Shown here: positions 7,065 through 10,841 of the stretch, piece after piece
Numbering within the stretch: the stretch's first letter is position 1
How the letters are laid out: each line of letters begins with the position of its first letter
Assembly (NCBI GenBank): GCA_027451455.1
Contig: DAIDJI010000114.1
Location: forward strand, 1-10,841
Direction: 5' to 3'
Length of the DNA: 10,841 nucleotides
Origin: Planctomycetales bacterium
GTDB taxonomy: Bacteria > Planctomycetota > Planctomycetia > Isosphaerales > Isosphaeraceae
Notes under the pieces: generated by a model
Told to the model about the DNA's origin: nothing
The model's input: only the letters and a program-made list of their open reading frames with translations
Databases searched by the model: none
Made by a program: the position numbers and the translations under genes

Positions 7065-7146
7065 ACCACCGAGACACAGAGGCACAGAGAAATGCCAGAT
7101 AACCCGATATTCTTTTTATTTCTCTGTGTCTCTGTGTCTCTGTGGT
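7065..7146. repeat. CACAGAGA hairpin, copy 2 (two mismatches)
   Basis: The arms 7065-7093 and 7118-7146 are 29 bases with two mismatches, both in the left arm (CACCGAGA and GGCACAGA in place of the standard unit). The loop of 24 bases contains CGATATTCTTTTT and starts GCC, so GAGAAATGCC (7087-7096) repeats the matching site of copy 1 (6990-6999). The copies are offset by 97-98 bases. This hairpin starts 12 bases downstream of the leuS stop on the minus strand and could also act in ending or protecting the leuS message. Confidence 0.9.
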
Positions 7147-7158
7147 GAATCCCGGTAT

Positions 7159-9936
7159 TTATCCGACCACGAAGTTGACCAGCTTCCCCGGCACGATCAC
7201 GACCTTGCGGACGGTCTTCCCCTCGATGAGAGCGACGATCTTCTCGTCAGCCCGCGCCGTGGCCTCCAGGGTCGGGCCGTCGGCGTCGGCCGGGACCACG
7301 ACCCGCGCCCGGAGCTTCCCGTTCACCTGCACCGGTACCTCGATCTCATCATCCTTCAAAAGGGCTGGATCGTAGCTCGGCCAGGGCTCGTAGGCGAGCG
7401 TCCGGTCGTGGCCGAGCAGGTTCCAGAGCTCCTCACCCAGGTGAGGCGCCATCGGCGAGAGCAGCAGGGCAAACGTCTCCATCGCCGATCTGGGCCGCAC
7501 CTCCTGCCCCGTGAAAAAGTTGGTGAACTCCATCAGCCGGCTGATCGCCGTGTTGAACCGGAGTGCCTCAAAATCGTCGGTCACGGCCGCGACCGTCCGC
7601 GCCACGACCTTCGCCTGCTCGACCGTGAGATCCGCCTCACGCACCTTCGGGTCAAGCCGGACCTCGTCGGCCTCGGCGTCCACGACCATCCGCCAGGCGC
7701 GGGCCAGGAACCGATAAACGCCCTCAACACCCTTCATGCTCCACGGCTTCACGGCTTCCAGCGGGCCCATGAACATCTCGTAGAGTCTCAGGCTATCGGC
7801 GCCATAGTCCTCCACGACCGTGTCAGGATTGATGACGTTGCCCCGGCTCTTCGACATCTTGTGCGATCGCGCGTCGACGCGGATCTCGAGATTCTCGTGT
7901 AGAACGAACCCATCCCCCTTCTTGACCACCTGTTCCTCACGCAGGGCAACCGGTTGCACGGTACGCCTTTGTCTCCCCTCGACCGCGGCGAAACCGCCAT
8001 GCTCGGTCGGCTCGACCATCGAGCTAGTGACCCATCCGCCCGACTCATCCCGGTAGCCGGTGTATTCCACCTCGCCCAGGATCATCCCCTGGTTGACCAG
8101 CCTCTGGAACGGCTCGGCCGTGCTCACCAGTCCGCGATCGAACAGGACCTTCTGCCAGAACCGGCTATAAAGCAGGTGCAAAACCGCATGCTCGGCGCCC
8201 CCGACATAAAGATCGACCGGCATCCAGTACCGTTCCTTCTCGGGGTCCCAGGCGCGCTCGCGGTTCTCCGGGTCGATGTAGCGAAGATAGTACCAGCACG
8301 AACCCGCCCACTGCGGCATCGTGTTGGTCTCACGTCGATAAGTCTCCGAGAAGCGGACCCACTCGACGGCCTTCGAGAGCGGACCTTCGGGGTTGCCGGT
8401 CGGCTTGAAGTCCTCCAGTTCGGGCAGCAAAACCGGCAGATCCTCCACCGGGACCGCATGCGCCCGCCCCTGGTCGTCGATCAGCACTGGGAACGGTTCG
8501 CCCCAGTACCTCTGTCGCGAGAACAACCAGTCCCGAAGCTTGTAATGGACCGTCTTCTTGCCCAGATCCAGGCTTTCGAGATAGGCCGTGATGGCGGCCT
8601 TCGCCTCGGCGGTCGGCAGGCCGTCAAGCGCGATCGAGGCGTTCCGCGAGTTCACCGCGACGCCCTGATCGGTCTCGGCGCGGAGCAGGGGGGCGTCGGC
8701 CTGATCCACCGATGGTGCCACCACGCGGATGATCGGTAGCCCGAAAACCTCGGCAAACTCGAAGTCGCGCTCGTCGTGCCCCGGCACGGCCATGATCGCG
8801 CCGGTGCCGTAACTCATCAAGACATAATCGGCGATCCAGATCGGGATGCGATGGTCGTTCACCGGATTGATCGCGTAACCACCGGTGAAAACGCCCGTCT
8901 TCGTCTTGCCCAGTTCGGTCCGATCGAGGTCGCTCTTTCGCGAGGCCGACTCGCGATACGCATCGACGGCCGCTCGCTGCTCGGGCGAGACGATCCGGTC
9001 GACCAGCGGATGCTCGGGCGCCAGCACCATGTAGGTCGCGCCGAAGAGGGTATCCGGGCGGGTCGTGAAAACGCGGATGACCTCGTTGACGTGCTCCAGC
9101 TCCACCCGGAAGTCGACCTCGGCTCCCTCGCTCCGCCCAACCCAGTTGCGCTGCATTTCCTTGATCGGACGGGGCCAGTCGAGATCGTCCAGATCCTCGA
9201 CCAGTCGATCGCCGTAGGCGGTGATCCGGAGCATCCATTGTGTGAGCGGACGCCGGATGACCGGATGATCCCCGCGCTCGCTTTTGCCGTCGATCACTTC
9301 CTCATTCGCGAGGACGGTCCCCAGCTCGGGGCACCAGTTCACCGGCACCTCGGCGCGATAGGCGAGCCGTCGAGAATCCCGGTAGGCGTCGGGATCGGGT
9401 GTCCCGGGTGGGATCGGGAGCTCGGCGATCGGCCGTCCTTTCCCCCTGCGTATCCGGCCGGCGGGATCGGTCCACTCGAAGTCGGGGTCGTACCAGGTAT
9501 CGTGGATTTGCAAGAAGATCCACTGGGTCCACCGGTAATACTCGGGATCGGTCGTGTTGACCTCGCGGTCCCAATCGTAAGAGAATCCGAGCGACTTGAT
9601 CTGCCGGCGGAAGTTCTGGATATTCTGCTCGGTGGTGATCCGGGGATGGACGTTCTCCTTGACGGCGAACTGCTCGGCGGGGAGTCCGAACGCATCCCAT
9701 CCCATCGGGTGCAAGACGTTGAACCCGCGCATCCGCTTGTAGCGGCAGAGGATATCGGTCGCGGTGTAGCCCTCGGGATGGCCGACGTGCAGGCCCGCCC
9801 CGCTCGGGTATGGGAACATGTCGAGGATATAGAGCTTCGGCCGGTCGGTGTCGAGATCCCGGGCGCGGAAGGTCCGGTTCCGCTCCCACTCGGCCTGCCA
9901 TCGGGGTTCGATACGCTGCGGGTGATAGGCGGGCAT
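7159..9936 (-). CDS. leuS: Leucyl-tRNA synthetase
   Basis: A class Ia aminoacyl-tRNA synthetase of 925 residues that charges tRNA-Leu with leucine in the cytosol using ATP. The HIGH motif is HVGH (residues 50-53) within FPYPSGAGLHVGHPEGYTA, and KMSKS is at 693-697. The CP1 editing domain, which clears mischarged tRNA, shows TTRPDTLFGATYMVLAP (from 291) and GTGAIMAVPGHDERD (377-391). VNWCPELGTVLANEEVIDG and SERGDHPVIRRPLTQWM follow the Bacillus-type sequence without the second CxxC of the E. coli enzyme. Compared with the Bacillus enzyme there is an insertion of about 35 residues (roughly 152-188, with GRPIAELPIPPGTP), and the segment before KMSKS (about 620-690) is long, which explains the length beyond the usual 800-870. 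The start MPAYHPQRIEPRWQ matches the family; longer in-frame starts add unrelated sequence. An intrinsic terminator lies 86 bases upstream, so leuS probably has its own promoter. Confidence 0.98.
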   Translation of the reverse strand: MPAYHPQRIEPRWQAEWERNRTFRARDLDTDRPKLYILDMFPYPSGAGLHVGHPEGYTATDILCRYKRMRGFNVLHPMGWDAFGLPAEQFAVKENVHPRITTEQNIQNFRRQIKSLGFSYDWDREVNTTDPEYYRWTQWIFLQIHDTWYDPDFEWTDPAGRIRRGKGRPIAELPIPPGTPDPDAYRDSRRLAYRAEVPVNWCPELGTVLANEEVIDGKSERGDHPVIRRPLTQWMLRITAYGDRLVEDLDDLDWPRPIKEMQRNWVGRSEGAEVDFRVELEHVNEVIRVFTTRPDTLFGATYMVLAPEHPLVDRIVSPEQRAAVDAYRESASRKSDLDRTELGKTKTGVFTGGYAINPVNDHRIPIWIADYVLMSYGTGAIMAVPGHDERDFEFAEVFGLPIIRVVAPSVDQADAPLLRAETDQGVAVNSRNASIALDGLPTAEAKAAITAYLESLDLGKKTVHYKLRDWLFSRQRYWGEPFPVLIDDQGRAHAVPVEDLPVLLPELEDFKPTGNPEGPLSKAVEWVRFSETYRRETNTMPQWAGSCWYYLRYIDPENRERAWDPEKERYWMPVDLYVGGAEHAVLHLLYSRFWQKVLFDRGLVSTAEPFQRLVNQGMILGEVEYTGYRDESGGWVTSSMVEPTEHGGFAAVEGRQRRTVQPVALREEQVVKKGDGFVLHENLEIRVDARSHKMSKSRGNVINPDTVVEDYGADSLRLYEMFMGPLEAVKPWSMKGVEGVYRFLARAWRMVVDAEADEVRLDPKVREADLTVEQAKVVARTVAAVTDDFEALRFNTAISRLMEFTNFFTGQEVRPRSAMETFALLLSPMAPHLGEELWNLLGHDRTLAYEPWPSYDPALLKDDEIEVPVQVNGKLRARVVVPADADGPTLEATARADEKIVALIEGKTVRKVVIVPGKLVNFVVG

Positions 9937-9940
9937 GGTT

Positions 9941-9950
9941 CCCTGTCTCC
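9941..9950 (-). promoter_or_regulatory. leuS: Ribosome binding site of leuS
   Basis: GGAGACAGGG on the minus strand precedes the ATG at 9936. The GGAG is ten bases from the start codon and the AGGG four, so GGAG is the better-spaced pairing. It supports the start at 9936 over the in-frame ATG at 10023. Confidence 0.5.
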
Positions 9951-9970
9951 GGCCCCGGCCTTCGGTCGTT

Positions 9971-9990
9971 CGATCGTGCCCGATCGTCCC
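9971..9990. repeat. Tandem CGATCGT-containing decamers in the leuS leader
   Basis: CGATCGTGCC is followed directly by CGATCGTCCC, a 10-base tandem repeat with one difference. CGATCG is itself a palindrome, so the pair could be two helical-turn-spaced half sites of an operator. It sits 35-54 bases upstream of the leuS start, after the terminator. In GC-rich DNA CGATCG is common, so this is only a candidate. Confidence 0.25.
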
Positions 9991-10021
9991 GCCGGTCGGC
10001 CATGCGAGCCGTCCTGCTGAC

Positions 10022-10049
10022 AAAAAAAGCCCGCCGGAAGTTCGGGGGC
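10022..10049 (-). terminator. Intrinsic terminator upstream of leuS
   Basis: On the minus strand GCCCCCG, loop AACTTC and CGGCGGGC form a seven-pair GC stem with one bulged C, followed directly by seven T. It lies about 250 bases after the beta-helix stop and 86 bases before leuS. It would end the beta-helix transcript or a separate transcript from the intergenic region and insulate leuS. An attenuator role is possible, but I see no competing antiterminator stem. Confidence 0.75.
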
Positions 10050-10297
10050 CGCTCTCGCCGTAACGTCCATCCCAACATAACGTCTCGTCCCCGGGCGCGG
10101 TAGGGGTGATCCGGCCTCGTCAGGACATCGGCGACCCGGAGATCTCGGCAGGAAGGATTCTCCTCGGGGAGCGAGCGGAGCCACACACGCTCGCGCCAGG
10201 ATTCCTCGCGACAACGCGAGAAGAAGGCCGGCGGACAAACGCCCGGACGCCGGACGGGCGGGCGCGACGATCCGGCCTCGTCGCACCCGCCAAATGA
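10050..10297. other. Structured intergenic region with three perfect hairpins, no gene seen
   Basis: Three separate perfect inverted repeats occur within 90 bases: GCGAGCG/CGCTCGC (10171-10177 with 10188-10194), CTCGCG/CGCGAG with tetraloop ACAA (10205-10220) and CGCCCG/CGGGCG (10240-10245 with 10255-10260). Short open frames here look like random GC-rich sequence. With the terminator at 10022-10049 this could be a long 3' untranslated region of the beta-helix gene or a structured small RNA. No known RNA family was recognised. Confidence 0.5.
10108..10282. repeat. 14-base direct repeat pair, 161 bases apart
   Basis: GATCCGGCCTCGTC occurs exactly at 10108-10121 and again at 10269-10282. The flanks differ. 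The copies bracket the three-hairpin segment. They could be binding sites, the ends of a small duplicated or inserted segment, or chance in GC-rich DNA. Confidence 0.7.
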
Positions 10298-10841
10298 TCA
10301 ACCGTTGACGACGTCACCGCCCCGGTTGCCCTCGACCCTGGTCCGGACCAGAGTCAGCGTGCCGTCGGGGGCCTCGTAGATCCCGCCGCCGATGGCCGCC
10401 GAGCTACCGGTGACGGTGCAGTCGGTCAGGGCCGCGATTCCGTCGTTGAAGAGGCCGCCGCCGTCGGCCCCGGCCGAGTTGGCCGCCAGATGGCAGTCGG
10501 TCAGCGTTGCGGTTCCATGATTGAGCAGGCCGCCGCCGTCCTGGCTCGCCGTGTTGTGATCGATCTCGACGGCGGAGAGGGTCAGCGTGCCGGTGTTGTC
10601 GATCGCGCCGCCGTCGGTAGCTGCGTTGTTCACGAGGCTGACCCCCGTTGCGGTGAGAGTACCGCCGTTGAAGATCCCGCCGCCGTTTGAGGCCGGGTTT
10701 CCGGAGAGGGTGTCGTTGGTGAGCGTCGCCGTGCCTCTGTTGAGGATCCCGCCACCAAAAGACGCGTTTCCTCCTCGGACTGTCAGTCCGGAGATACTGG
10801 CCGTAACGCCGCTGTTGACCGTGAAGACACTGCCAAATCCC
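10298..10841 (-). CDS. Beta-helix (Pmp-like GGGI/GGGL repeat) surface protein, C-terminal part
   Basis: The frame enters from the right edge and ends at TGA 10298-10300, giving the last 180 residues. It consists of about six repeats of 24-26 residues with the pattern GGGIxNxGTxTLTxxxVxxNxA: for example FGGGILNRGTATLTNDTLSG, NGGGIFNGGTLTATGVSLVN, DGGGLLNHGTATLTDCHLAA and DGGGLFNDGIAALTDCTVTG. This is the style of right-handed parallel beta-helix and chlamydial Pmp-like proteins, which in planctomycetes are large secreted or surface proteins of unknown role. The last repeat decays (NRGGDVVNG) and no sorting or membrane-anchor domain follows, so any export signal must lie at the unseen N-terminus. 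Near-identical repeats make it prone to length change by recombination. It is on the same strand as leuS but separated by an intrinsic terminator. Confidence 0.88.
   Translation of the reverse strand, partial: GFGSVFTVNSGVTASISGLTVRGGNASFGGGILNRGTATLTNDTLSGNPASNGGGIFNGGTLTATGVSLVNNAATDGGAIDNTGTLTLSAVEIDHNTASQDGGGLLNHGTATLTDCHLAANSAGADGGGLFNDGIAALTDCTVTGSSAAIGGGIYEAPDGTLTLVRTRVEGNRGGDVVNG

Noticed and set aside
7111..7121. T-tract as an intrinsic terminator on the plus strand
   Set aside because: TCTTTTTATTT lies in the loop of hairpin copy 2 and does not follow a stem; no plus-strand gene ends nearby.
6969..7146. CRISPR array
   Set aside because: The repeated units are arms of two hairpins with 24-27 base loops and internal period 8, not several identical repeats with equal spacers, and no cas gene is present.
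8776..10020. 414-residue plus-strand open frame antisense to leuS
   Set aside because: It is the complementary shadow of conserved LeuRS sequence and has no motif of its own.
10040..10110. T-box leader for leuS
   Set aside because: TACCGCG on the minus strand (around 10096-10102) matches only half of the T-box consensus, it is not shared with the terminator stem, and no specifier stem was evident.

Overview
The window is GC-rich DNA with compact bacterial housekeeping and envelope genes. It most resembles a planctomycete, probably of the Isosphaeraceae type. The reasons are the gene content (an NHLRC2-like thioredoxin/NHL propeller protein, an Hsp70-like protein with a DUF3731-type C-terminus, a LeuRS with an extra segment, a repetitive beta-helix surface protein), strong C/G third-position bias, and intergenic hairpins built from CACAGAGA or CACGAAA units. 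This placement is inference from pattern and recall, not from a database comparison.

Layout, left to right. Positions 1-968 (minus) hold most of a FabH-type ketoacyl-ACP synthase III, cut by the left edge just after its catalytic Asn. A 332-base divergent intergenic region follows, with promoter-like motifs. A small unrecognised protein lies at 1301-1699 (plus), then the membrane-anchored or exported thioredoxin/NHL protein at 1822-3924 (plus). An imperfect inverted repeat (3939-4067) separates this gene from the convergent Hsp70-like gene at 4076-6943 (minus). Two tandem CACAGAGA hairpins (6969-7146) sit between the Hsp70-like gene and leuS (7159-9936, minus). Upstream of leuS is a 361-base intergenic region with three short perfect hairpins, a 14-base direct repeat and a convincing intrinsic terminator on the minus strand. 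The window ends in the C-terminal 180 residues of a beta-helix repeat protein (10298 to beyond 10841, minus).

The genes do not form one pathway. FabH starts fatty-acid synthesis, LeuRS charges tRNA-Leu, the Hsp70-like protein is probably a chaperone-related ATPase, the thioredoxin/NHL protein probably handles thiol chemistry or protein scaffolding outside the cytoplasm, and the beta-helix protein is probably surface-located or secreted. I see no defence system, mobile element, CRISPR array, tRNA or rRNA. The most interesting non-coding signals are the tandem-unit hairpins, the structured terminator-bearing region upstream of leuS, and the possible leaderless start of fabH.
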